Assembly (NCBI GenBank): GCA_910587925.1 | Contig: CAJUOC010000015.1 | Coordinates: forward strand, 1-57,897 | Reading direction: 5' to 3' | DNA: 57,897 nucleotides | From: an uncultured Muribaculaceae bacterium | GTDB lineage: Bacteria; Bacteroidota; Bacteroidia; Bacteroidales; Muribaculaceae | In this document: positions 38,040 to 46,413 of the stretch, piece by piece | Layout of the letters: each line of letters begins with the position of its first letter | How positions within the stretch are numbered: position 1 is the stretch's first letter | Program-made: the position numbers and the translations under genes | Notes under the pieces: generated by a model | Database searches by the model: none | Seen by the model: only the letters and a program-made list of their open reading frames with translations | Told to the model about the DNA's origin: nothing

Positions 38040-41033
38040 ATGAGATACACTCTGCTACTGCTCGCGGCCATCGTCGCCGCAACCCTCCCATCCGCCGCGT
38101 CCGAGCCGGTATCGGCGGTATACTTCGACATCGAGTGCGGCGCCGGCGCCGGCACCGAGGTGATCGGTGCGCTCCATCCCGTGCGCAACAAAGACGCGCA
38201 CTCCCGTCCCATACCCTCCGCGTGGCGATTCGAGATAGCCCGACAGCCGGCCGAGGCTCTGCTTGCCGTCGATACGCGGCGCGACTCCGAAGGCCGGCTC
38301 ACAGGAGTGCTTACTGTCGCCCCCGGGCGGCGTATGCCCGCCGAGCCGGCCGACTACACCCTCACCGTAGCGCTCCGCGACGGCTCGACTGAGCTGGGCC
38401 GCTACCCCGTGACGGTACACGTGGTCGACACCACTCTCTACTCGCTGCTCTACTCTCGCTATCTGCCGCGCACGCTGTCGGTGGGCCGCCTGTGGGGCCG
38501 CACCAAGTACAAAGACCGTCGCGTGGCCGAGCTTATCGGCCGACTGGAGGCCAACGGCTGGCGCTGGCCCGGGCTGGAGCTTTGCTACGAGCGCCGTCCC
38601 GAGGCATACACCGACCGCAAGAAGCTCAACCGCGAGAAGCGCGGCTCCATCGAGTTTGACTGGGGCAAGGTGGTCGACAATATCGGCGGCCTCGGCCGGG
38701 CATACTCCACCTCGGCCGTGTACGGTCCCGACGGCGACCCCGCCCGTCGCGCCGAGCTGCGCCGCGCCCTCTACCATACCATCCTCACATATATCGACGC
38801 AGTGCCCGTCGACGGCTGGGACATACAGGTCGGCGGCTCCGACATCGGCAGCGGCGTGGGCGACGGCTTCTCGCTGCTCCAGTCGCGCGGCCTGGCCGGG
38901 ATGCAGACGCCCACCCACCAGTGGATGGTGACCGACGGCCTCATCACTCCGCTGATACACCTCATGCCCGACATCCTGCGCGACAAGCGCCGCGGCGACC
39001 CGCTGGCCTCGCGGCTCCACGACCGCCTCGTGCGCTACTTCCAGCTCTTTTTCAGCATCGTCAAGGGACGCCGCGCCATCGACGACCCCGGCGAGCGCTG
39101 GGGCGAGCTGCGCGACACCATATACTCGTCGGGCGCATGGGCCGACGCCAATCTCGGCCACCGCTCCCGCACCATGCTGGCCATCCCGCTCATATGGGCC
39201 GACTACAATCGCCCCATCACCTACGTGCCATACTGGTACCGCGACTTCTACGCCGCCGACGCTCCCTTCCCGGGATTCAGCTTCTCGACCGGCTGGGAGC
39301 CGATGGCCGTGATCGACGACCTGGCATACTGGCAGACAAAATTCTGCATCCCCGCCCACCGCTACCGCCAGTCGGGATTCCAGCCCGACGGCGCCATCTC
39401 CCACCACATAGGCCAGGGCACCGATATGTCGATGACGGCATACGGATTTGAGTGGCTTACCGGCGCCAACGACTACTACTCCTACTTCCGCGACACCCCG
39501 TGGCAGGTGGCCGACACGGTATTTCAGTTTCAGGCCGACCGCCTCGCCCGCGTGTATCCGCTCATGTTTTACCGCGGGCGCATGGACTTCCTGGCCGCCG
39601 GCCGCAATTTCCTCGGCGACCAGCGCGCCTTTGTCACCGGCGACTATCTGCCTGCGCTCGACCGTATGATGGCTGCCCGCGGCGCCTCGACAGTCATCGA
39701 GGGGCTCGACAGCCTCGTGGCCATCGCCGACGCTCTGCGGCGCGGCGACTGGGAGTGCTCGGCGTCGTATCCATTCTGGGTCACCGAGTATGCCGTGCAC
39801 CGACGCCGGCCCGGCGACGAGGGCGGCCCCTTCTTTGCCTCGCTCAAGCTCAAGTCGCGCCGCACCGTCGGCGCCGAGGACTTCAGCCGCAAGGTGCGTC
39901 GCTCGTGGCACGCCGGCTACGGCATAATGCCCGTGCGGGTCACCGGCGACGAGTACAGCGAGTGTGTGCTCGGCGGCTACGACTGGCACGTGCTGCCCGG
40001 TCTCACCGAGGAGTGGCGCGCCGACCCCATGCCGCTGGGCCACTCCCAGGCATCGCTGCCCGGCGACAACACCGTGGCCGGAGTGCTGGCCGACGGCCGC
40101 GCCGCCATGGGCATCTACCATCATCTGCCGCGCGAGAAATACAGTTCGGCCACAGCCCGCAAGAGCTATCATATGATAGCCGACCGCATCGCCTCGCAAG
40201 GCAGCGCCATCGCCCGTATGCGCCCGGGGCAGGGCCGTCCGATAGTCACCACTGTCGACCAGTCGGCGCTCACCACGCCGCTTGTGTGGGACGGAGGCTC
40301 GGTGATGCCGGGCGAGTCGCGCTCGCTCGTCATCGACACCGACAGCGCCATGTGGCTGCATACCGGCGCCAAGGGCTATGTGATACTCGGCCCGGCCAGG
40401 GTGAGAGTGGTCACCGGCGACAGCATCAGCGTGACCGACCCGTCGGTGGCGGAGTGCAGCTCCCCGGCATACATCATCGCCATCGACCACGGCGCCGACC
40501 CCGCGGCCGATGCCGGTTACGGCTACGTGGTATTGCCCGGCGCGACAGCCGCCGGGATGCCTGCGCTGGCCGCGTCGCTGGCCGCGGACATGCACATGGA
40601 GCGCGCCCCGGGCGTGCATACCGCATGGTCGCAGAGTCACGGCTACCGCCAATACGCATTTTTCGAGGCCGGAAGCGGCACTGCCGGCGGCATCACGGTG
40701 AGCGCCGACTCGCCCGCCCAACTCATGCTGGCCGAGCGCCCCGGCGAGTGGATACTCTCGGCGCAGCTGCCCGAGCCCGACGGCGGCCGCCGCGAGCGTC
40801 TGGTATTTGACATCTCGGAGCCGCTTGCTCCGGGTGTCTACAGATATGATATAAAAGGTGTGGATACCGTGGCGGGCGAGACCGTCGCCATAGAGCCGAC
40901 GGCTGACGGCGGCAGCCGCGTCACCGTGGAGCTGCCCGACGCCCGCGACGCCGCGCACTACCGCTATCAGAGCGACCTCTACCAGGCCGCGCCGGTGGTG
41001 GTCGCCATCCCGCGCGCGGCGGCCGGTCAGTAA
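38040..41033 (+). CDS. Polysaccharide lyase family 8-like enzyme
   Basis: 997 residues, signal peptide MRYTLLLLAAIVAATLPSAA. A short N-terminal beta domain, an alpha toroid (about 130-460) with NGWRWPGLEL, and a large beta domain, the PL8 layout of chondroitin AC/ABC, hyaluronate and xanthan lyases. The catalytic segment FQPDGAISHHIGQGTDMSMT followed by AYG has His and Tyr candidates, but their spacing is longer than in well-known chondroitin lyases, so the substrate may differ. Not clustered with sulfatases here. It overlaps the convergent lipoprotein gene by seven bases at the 3' end. Confidence 0.75.
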   Translation: MRYTLLLLAAIVAATLPSAASEPVSAVYFDIECGAGAGTEVIGALHPVRNKDAHSRPIPSAWRFEIARQPAEALLAVDTRRDSEGRLTGVLTVAPGRRMPAEPADYTLTVALRDGSTELGRYPVTVHVVDTTLYSLLYSRYLPRTLSVGRLWGRTKYKDRRVAELIGRLEANGWRWPGLELCYERRPEAYTDRKKLNREKRGSIEFDWGKVVDNIGGLGRAYSTSAVYGPDGDPARRAELRRALYHTILTYIDAVPVDGWDIQVGGSDIGSGVGDGFSLLQSRGLAGMQTPTHQWMVTDGLITPLIHLMPDILRDKRRGDPLASRLHDRLVRYFQLFFSIVKGRRAIDDPGERWGELRDTIYSSGAWADANLGHRSRTMLAIPLIWADYNRPITYVPYWYRDFYAADAPFPGFSFSTGWEPMAVIDDLAYWQTKFCIPAHRYRQSGFQPDGAISHHIGQGTDMSMTAYGFEWLTGANDYYSYFRDTPWQVADTVFQFQADRLARVYPLMFYRGRMDFLAAGRNFLGDQRAFVTGDYLPALDRMMAARGASTVIEGLDSLVAIADALRRGDWECSASYPFWVTEYAVHRRRPGDEGGPFFASLKLKSRRTVGAEDFSRKVRRSWHAGYGIMPVRVTGDEYSECVLGGYDWHVLPGLTEEWRADPMPLGHSQASLPGDNTVAGVLADGRAAMGIYHHLPREKYSSATARKSYHMIADRIASQGSAIARMRPGQGRPIVTTVDQSALTTPLVWDGGSVMPGESRSLVIDTDSAMWLHTGAKGYVILGPARVRVVTGDSISVTDPSVAECSSPAYIIAIDHGADPAADAGYGYVVLPGATAAGMPALAASLAADMHMERAPGVHTAWSQSHGYRQYAFFEAGSGTAGGITVSADSPAQLMLAERPGEWILSAQLPEPDGGRRERLVFDISEPLAPGVYRYDIKGVDTVAGETVAIEPTADGGSRVTVELPDARDAAHYRYQSDLYQAAPVVVAIPRAAAGQ

Positions 41034-41467
41034 GTCTTGCGCAGGCGGTACACGCGCACGGCGCCGTCGGCGGCGCCGCTGTATGTCCATGTCATCGAGC
41101 GGTCGCTGCGGTCGCTCACGCGCATCTCCATCGGCGCCCCGCCGCTCCAGCCCAGGTAGGCGGGCGCGTCGACGGGCTCGCCGCCCACGGTCTGGGCAAA
41201 GTCGACCGTCATCACATCGCCGCTCTCGCTCCAGCGGCCGAAGTAGTTGAGATACGACATCTCGGCGTCGAGCACACGCTGCACCATTATGATGTCGTTT
41301 TGAAAGCTGACGGTGGTATGCTCGGCCACTGTCTGCGGCTCGCCGTCGACGGTAAAAGACTCAAACCGCCACGTGCCGTAGAGGTAGCCGATGTCGCCGT
41401 TGTTCTGGCAGCCGCCCAGGGTGAGTATGGCGGCCAGGATGCATATATATATGGTGATATGTCTCAT
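41027..41467 (-). CDS. Small lipoprotein, lipocalin-like
   Basis: 146 residues. Signal peptide with lipobox LTLGGC, so Cys19 or so is lipidated. The mature part begins QNNGDIGYLYGTWRFESFTV and continues as beta strands, the pattern of lipocalin-like DUF4847-type proteins of Bacteroidales. A ligand is not evident. It overlaps the Wzi-like gene upstream by four bases (ATGA), so the two are co-translated, and may help a barrel-associated function. It overlaps the convergent PL8 gene by seven bases. Confidence 0.7.
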   Translation of the reverse strand: MRHITIYICILAAILTLGGCQNNGDIGYLYGTWRFESFTVDGEPQTVAEHTTVSFQNDIIMVQRVLDAEMSYLNYFGRWSESGDVMTVDFAQTVGGEPVDAPAYLGWSGGAPMEMRVSDRSDRSMTWTYSGAADGAVRVYRLRKTY

Positions 41468-42990
41468 CGCTTGGTAAATGTAAGGTCGCCGGAATAGGAT
41501 ACTGATACCAGGGCGCCGAAATTGTTGCCGCGCAGGCTGCCGGCGTCAAAGGCCACGGCGGCGTCGAAACTCAGGCCGCGCGCCCAGGCCGAGGCATCGT
41601 AGGCCACGCGTGCCTGGGCCGAATTGTCGCTCCACGAGCGGGTCGACGCCACGCGTCCCCAGCCCCATGCCTGCTGCCAGGAGTATTTGAGGCTCCACTG
41701 CCAGTCGGCGGCCAGCCAGCCCCGGGCGGCGAGGTGTATGCCCCTGGCGCGGTTGTGCATGAAAAAGGGGTTGCCGTCGAGATTGTATACCGGCGCCACC
41801 AGGAAGGGGGTGGCGATGGCCATGCCGTAGTTGGTATACGAGCCGTAGGTATCGTTGTTGTAGTAATTGTCGGCTCCCGAGGCTTTCGAGGTGTTGGAGG
41901 GGTTGTCGAGGTCGCCGGGGGCATAGTGCATGGGCCCGCTCTGATTGCGGAAGTCGAGATACTCGATGCCGGCGGCGGCAAGCGCCGGTCGGGATGCCGC
42001 GCTGTGATAGTACACGCCCCAGAGGCCGTCGAAGCCGTTGAGGCGCCCGATGCCCGAGCCGTCTTCCCACGGGCCCATGAACACGACGCTCAGCTCGTGG
42101 CCGCCGCGCAGGCGGTAGCGCAGCTTCACGTCCCAGGAGCCCACGGTGTTGCCCTCGTAGAAGGCATTGCCGTTGCCCTCGGTGGGCAGGAGCATCTTCA
42201 GGGCGTCGGAAAAGCGGAATCCGCGGTGCTCCTCGCTCACGAGCCGCCCATGCCAGTAGTAGGAGGTCGAGCCGCCAAACTGTCCCGCGGCCTGCATACC
42301 GATGGTGAGGCTGAGCGGCTCGGCGGGGCGGGTGCGGAAGTAGCAGCGCTTGTATGTGTACCAGATGTCGGCGGTGGTGACAAAATTGTAGTAGCTGAAT
42401 TGCTTGCGCTTGAAGCCGTCGTCGGTAAAGCGGCCGTATCCCACGGCGCCGTCGATCTGCACCCATCCGCGGGTGAGAGGGATGTCGACGAAGTCGAGAA
42501 ATCCGGCCTCGGCGCCCGGGATGCCGCGGGCGTTGGAGCTGCGGGTGAGGTCGCCCGAGCTGACGCTCTCGTCGAGCAGGCGCGAGCTCGGGTCTTTCTG
42601 GCCGGCGCGCAGGTATACGGCGCGATACTTCAGCTCGGCGTAGAGCTGCTGTATCCACACCGGCGCCGGGCGGTTGTCGCGCGAGCCCCAGGCCGCGGCG
42701 GCCGCGTCCCAGCGGCGGTAGCTGTCGGCGCTGAAGGCGCCGGCGATGATTTCAGCTCCGGCGCCCCAGCTGAAGCGGCGAGCGGTGTCGAGGTCGCGCG
42801 TGGCGGCCACGTCGAGCATCGCCTCGCCCGAGCGCACATGACGGCCGCCCGAGAGGGCGCCGATAAAGTATGGTGCGAAGTCGCCGGTCGACGCTCCCAC
42901 AGCCACCGTGGCGCTGTAATGCACCGGCGGCTCGAGAGCCGGGGCCGTCACACAGGCGGCGAGCGCCGCCGCGAGGAAATATTGCCGCAT
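41464..42990 (-). CDS. Outer-membrane beta-barrel, capsule assembly Wzi-like
   Basis: 508 residues, signal peptide MRQYFLAAALAACVTAPALE. The mature protein is a series of amphipathic strands with many aromatic girdle residues and a C-terminal strand YSGDLTFTKR. Features such as YAELKYRAVYLRAGQKDPSS and SLTIGMQAAGQFGGSTSYYW fit the Caps_assemb_Wzi family, which anchors capsule or surface polysaccharide at the cell surface. The assignment is by pattern, not by a decisive motif. It is followed by the lipoprotein gene in the same operon, and divergent from the DUF349 gene. Confidence 0.65.
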   Translation of the reverse strand: MRQYFLAAALAACVTAPALEPPVHYSATVAVGASTGDFAPYFIGALSGGRHVRSGEAMLDVAATRDLDTARRFSWGAGAEIIAGAFSADSYRRWDAAAAAWGSRDNRPAPVWIQQLYAELKYRAVYLRAGQKDPSSRLLDESVSSGDLTRSSNARGIPGAEAGFLDFVDIPLTRGWVQIDGAVGYGRFTDDGFKRKQFSYYNFVTTADIWYTYKRCYFRTRPAEPLSLTIGMQAAGQFGGSTSYYWHGRLVSEEHRGFRFSDALKMLLPTEGNGNAFYEGNTVGSWDVKLRYRLRGGHELSVVFMGPWEDGSGIGRLNGFDGLWGVYYHSAASRPALAAAGIEYLDFRNQSGPMHYAPGDLDNPSNTSKASGADNYYNNDTYGSYTNYGMAIATPFLVAPVYNLDGNPFFMHNRARGIHLAARGWLAADWQWSLKYSWQQAWGWGRVASTRSWSDNSAQARVAYDASAWARGLSFDAAVAFDAGSLRGNNFGALVSVSYSGDLTFTKR

Positions 42991-43026
42991 GATGTATGTC
43001 GTATATATGTATGTCGTAAATAATGG

Positions 43027-43034
43027 CAAAAGTA
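43027..43034 (-). promoter_or_regulatory. -7 box of the Wzi-like gene
   Basis: TACTTTTG on the minus strand, with a leader of about 32 bases to the ATG at 42990. Confidence 0.55.
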
Positions 43035-43066
43035 GCAAAAATCTGCGGGTGGATATGTAATCATAG

Positions 43067-43098
43067 TTTGGATATTATATAAAATGTGCTTAAATTTG
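43067..43098 (+). promoter_or_regulatory. Promoter of the DUF349-sugar transferase-recQ operon
   Basis: TTTG (43067-43070), exactly 20 bases, TAAATTTG (43091-43098). Confidence 0.85.
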
Positions 43099-43144
43099 CC
43101 CGCAGAGGCTCCGTGCCCCGTATTTTTTTATAAAATTCTGACTT

Positions 43145-45007
43145 ATGGAAATGCACGAAAACACCCCGGCTGTCAATCCGGCCGAGGTACCCGCTACCAC
43201 CCCGGCAGCCGCGCCCGCAGCGGCAGCCGAAGAAACCGCCGCCATCGAGACCGTCGCTCCCGGTATCGACCCCGAGGAAGCCGCCGAAGACGAGATGACC
43301 GCCGCCATCGAGGGCGAGGAAGCCGCCGACGAGGCCGACGCCCTGCGCCGCGAGCTTACCGCCGCAGAGGTACTTGAGGCCGCGCGCGCCGTACTGGCCA
43401 AGGATGCCGCCGATATTTCGGCCGACGATGTGCGCCGCCTGCGCCAGCACTTCGGTGCGTTCCATACTGTCAGCGAGACCGGAGAAGGCGTCGAGGCCCA
43501 GGGCCCGATGGAGGAGGAATTCAAGTCTCTCCTGAGCCAAATCCGCGAGAAGAAGGCCATGCACACCGCCCGCATCGAGGCCGAGCAGCTTGCCGCCCTC
43601 GAGAAAAAGCGCGCCATCGTGGCCGAGATAGAGGCTCTGGCCGCCGACACCGACAATGTAAACCGCACATTCCCCCGATACCGCGAGCTCCAGGATGAGT
43701 TCAACGCCACCGGCGATGTGCCTCCCACCGAGGATACCGCCATATGGAAAGCCTTCCAGGAGGCCCGCGAGCACTACTCCGACAATCTGAAAATCAACAA
43801 GGAGCTGCGCGACTACGATTTCAAGAAGAATCTCGACAGCAAGCAGCTGCTGCTGGCCGAGGCCGAGAGCCTCGTGGCCGAGGAAGACGTCATACTGGCT
43901 TACCGCCGCCTGCAGGAGCTTCACAACAAGTGGCGCCAGATAGGCCCCGTAGCCAAGGAGGTGCGCGAGGAAATATGGGATAAGTTCAAGACATTCAGCG
44001 CCGAGGTAAACAAGCGCTATCAGGCATACTTCGAGGCCCGCAAGGCCCGTGAGGCCGAAAACGAGGCCGGCAAGGCCGCTCTGTGTGAGCGCCTGGAGGC
44101 CATCGATATCGCCGCCATCAAGACATTTGGCGGCTGGGACAAGGCTACTGCCGAGGTGCTCGCCATCCAGCAGGAGTGGCGCAAGTACGGCTTTGCCTCC
44201 AAGAAGGCCAACAAGGCTCTCTTCAACCGCTTCCGCGGCCTGTGCGACGCTTTCTTCGCCGCCAAGGCCGAGTACTTCCGCTCGACCCGCGACGAGCAGG
44301 CCCGCAATCTCGCCCGCAAGACCGCCCTGGCCGAGCGCGCCGAGGCTCTGCGCGAGAGCACCGACTGGAAAGCCGCCACCGACGAGCTCGTCGCCCTGCA
44401 GAAGGAATGGAAGACCATCGGAGCCGTGGCCAAGAAGCACAGCGACGCCGTATGGCAGCGCTTCCTGGCCGCGTGCGACCACTTCTTCGAGCGCAAGAAG
44501 CAGGCCACCTCGGGCACCCGCCGCGCCGAGCAAGACAATCTCAAGGCCAAGCGCGAGGTGATAGCCGAGCTGGACAAAATCAGCGCCGACACCCCCCGCG
44601 ACGAGGCACTCGCCCGCCTGCGCGAGCTTCAGACCCGCTGGCAGGAGATCGGCCACGTGCCTTTCCGCGACAAAGACAAGGTGTACGACGCATACCGCAC
44701 TGCTGTAGACCGCCTGCGCGACGGCCTCAACCTGCGCGAGCGCGGAGCGCGCATGGAGCGATTCTCCGACAATCTCTCGGGCCTGGGCGACGACCGCCAG
44801 AAGCTATCGCGCGAGCGTGAGCGCCTTGCCCGCGCCCTCGAGGGCCGCCGCAGCGAGCTGCGTACATACGAAAACAATCTGGGCTTCCTCTCCTTCAAGA
44901 GCAAGTCGGGCGACTCGATGCTCAAGGAGTTTGAGCGCAAGGCCGAGCGTCTGCGCGCCGATATCGCCGAGCTTGAGGAGAAGATACGCCTGATCGACGC
45001 ACGCTAA
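43145..45007 (+). CDS. DUF349 repeat protein
   Basis: 620 residues. An Ala/Glu/Pro-rich disordered N-terminus (about 1-75) is followed by an almost wholly helical protein with several DUF349 repeats of about 70-80 residues, each with a pattern like LQKEWKTIGAVAKKHSDAVW and RFxxxxDxFFxRK. The C-terminal end is a coiled coil. DUF349 proteins are abundant in Bacteroidetes and actinobacteria; function is not established to my knowledge. First gene of a probable operon with the sugar transferase 11 bases downstream. An alternative start is the Met at 43151. Confidence 0.88.
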   Translation: MEMHENTPAVNPAEVPATTPAAAPAAAAEETAAIETVAPGIDPEEAAEDEMTAAIEGEEAADEADALRRELTAAEVLEAARAVLAKDAADISADDVRRLRQHFGAFHTVSETGEGVEAQGPMEEEFKSLLSQIREKKAMHTARIEAEQLAALEKKRAIVAEIEALAADTDNVNRTFPRYRELQDEFNATGDVPPTEDTAIWKAFQEAREHYSDNLKINKELRDYDFKKNLDSKQLLLAEAESLVAEEDVILAYRRLQELHNKWRQIGPVAKEVREEIWDKFKTFSAEVNKRYQAYFEARKAREAENEAGKAALCERLEAIDIAAIKTFGGWDKATAEVLAIQQEWRKYGFASKKANKALFNRFRGLCDAFFAAKAEYFRSTRDEQARNLARKTALAERAEALRESTDWKAATDELVALQKEWKTIGAVAKKHSDAVWQRFLAACDHFFERKKQATSGTRRAEQDNLKAKREVIAELDKISADTPRDEALARLRELQTRWQEIGHVPFRDKDKVYDAYRTAVDRLRDGLNLRERGARMERFSDNLSGLGDDRQKLSRERERLARALEGRRSELRTYENNLGFLSFKSKSGDSMLKEFERKAERLRADIAELEEKIRLIDAR

Positions 45008-45018
45008 GAAACCGCGTC

Positions 45019-46413
45019 TTGGATACACCGCGACGACCGACATCGCTCGGGCGCTACCTGCCCGTGCTGCTTACCGTCACCGACTGGGTCATAGTCAACG
45101 CCGTCTTTGCGCTGGCTCTGTGGGTCATGCCGCTAAAGCCCGATGAGGTACACGCTACCCGCACTCTGTGGGTGCTCCTCAATGTGAGCTATCTGCCGGC
45201 CCTGCTGTGGCTGCGCCGGCGGCGTATGATGCTGCGGGCCATACAGCTCGACCATGTGGCGATGCGCACTCTGGGCGTGGTGGGGCTCCACGCGCTGCTC
45301 TTCCTGTCGCTCAACGCCTTCCTGGGCGTAAACGTGCTGGGCGAGAAGCAATATCTGCTGTACTACGGCTCGCTCACCGTCGTGATGGAGCTGTGGACTG
45401 TGGTGGCGCATCTGCTCATCAAGCGGTATCGCCGCCGGGGATACAACTTTGCCCGGGTGGTGATAGTCGGCACCAACGACACCGCCCGCCGCCTGTACGA
45501 GTCGATGCTTCACGACAGCGGCTACGGCTACCGCGTGCTGAGCTTCTTCTCGACCGAGCCCATGGCGGAGTTTTGTGGAGTGGAGTGCCACCCCATATGG
45601 CATCTGGAGAAGTATGCCCGTGAGAAGCGGGTCGACCAGATATACTATACTGTGCCGGGCCGCGACGAGCTTATCACCCCGGTGGTGCGTATCGCCGACG
45701 ACTGTGTGGCCGAGTTTTTCTACGTGCCGCAGATTTCGCGCTACATCACCCGCGGATTTGAGCTGCACAGCATCGGCGCTGTGCCGGTGCTCAGCATCGT
45801 GCGCAATCCGCTGAGCGTGCCCATCAACAAGGCCGTCAAGCGCGCCTTCGACCTGGTATTCTCGTCGCTGGTGCTGTGTGTCTACCCGCTCATATACATC
45901 CCGGTGGCCATCGCCATCAAGCTCACCTCGCCCGGCCCGGTATACTTCCGCCAGCAGCGTACAGGCTACCGCGGACGCGAGTTCACGTGCCTGAAATTCC
46001 GCACCATGCATGTCAATACCGACGCCGACAGCACCCAGGCCACCGAGCACGACCCGCGCAAGACCCGCCTGGGCGACCTGCTGCGGCGCACCAGTATCGA
46101 CGAGCTGCCGCAGTTTATCAACGTATGGCGCGGCGACATGTCGGTGGTGGGTCCGCGGCCGCACATGCTCAAGCATACCGAGGACTACAAGCGCCTGGTC
46201 GACCGCTATATGCTGCGCCATCTCATCAAGCCCGGCATCACCGGCTGGGCGCAGGTCAACGGCTACCGCGGCGCCACCGATGAGCTGTGGAAAATGGAGC
46301 GCCGTGTCGAGAACGATGTATGGTATATCGAGCACTGGACCCTGGCGCTCGACCTCAAAATCATCGCCCGCACCGTCATCAACGCTGTCGCAGGCGAGAA
46401 AAACGCTTTTTGA
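45019..46413 (+). CDS. Polyprenyl-phosphate sugar phosphotransferase
   Basis: 464 residues. Four or five N-terminal membrane segments, a CoA-binding-like Rossmann domain (ARVVIVGTNDTARRLYESML), another membrane hairpin, and the C-terminal bacterial sugar transferase domain with FTCLKFRTMHVN, RTSIDELPQFINVWRGDMSV and VGPRPHMLKHT. This is the WbaP/WcaJ type that moves a sugar-1-phosphate from UDP-sugar to undecaprenyl phosphate, the first step of a capsule or exopolysaccharide chain. No ATG fits, so TTG at 45019 is the likely start, 11 bases after the DUF349 stop, suggesting coupling. Its stop overlaps the recQ start (TGATG). Confidence 0.93.
   Translation: MDTPRRPTSLGRYLPVLLTVTDWVIVNAVFALALWVMPLKPDEVHATRTLWVLLNVSYLPALLWLRRRRMMLRAIQLDHVAMRTLGVVGLHALLFLSLNAFLGVNVLGEKQYLLYYGSLTVVMELWTVVAHLLIKRYRRRGYNFARVVIVGTNDTARRLYESMLHDSGYGYRVLSFFSTEPMAEFCGVECHPIWHLEKYAREKRVDQIYYTVPGRDELITPVVRIADDCVAEFFYVPQISRYITRGFELHSIGAVPVLSIVRNPLSVPINKAVKRAFDLVFSSLVLCVYPLIYIPVAIAIKLTSPGPVYFRQQRTGYRGREFTCLKFRTMHVNTDADSTQATEHDPRKTRLGDLLRRTSIDELPQFINVWRGDMSVVGPRPHMLKHTEDYKRLVDRYMLRHLIKPGITGWAQVNGYRGATDELWKMERRVENDVWYIEHWTLALDLKIIARTVINAVAGEKNAF

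Noticed and set aside
38055..41090. Open frame of about 1000 codons antisense to the PL8 gene
   Set aside because: Same effect of third-position G+C; low-complexity protein with no family resemblance.
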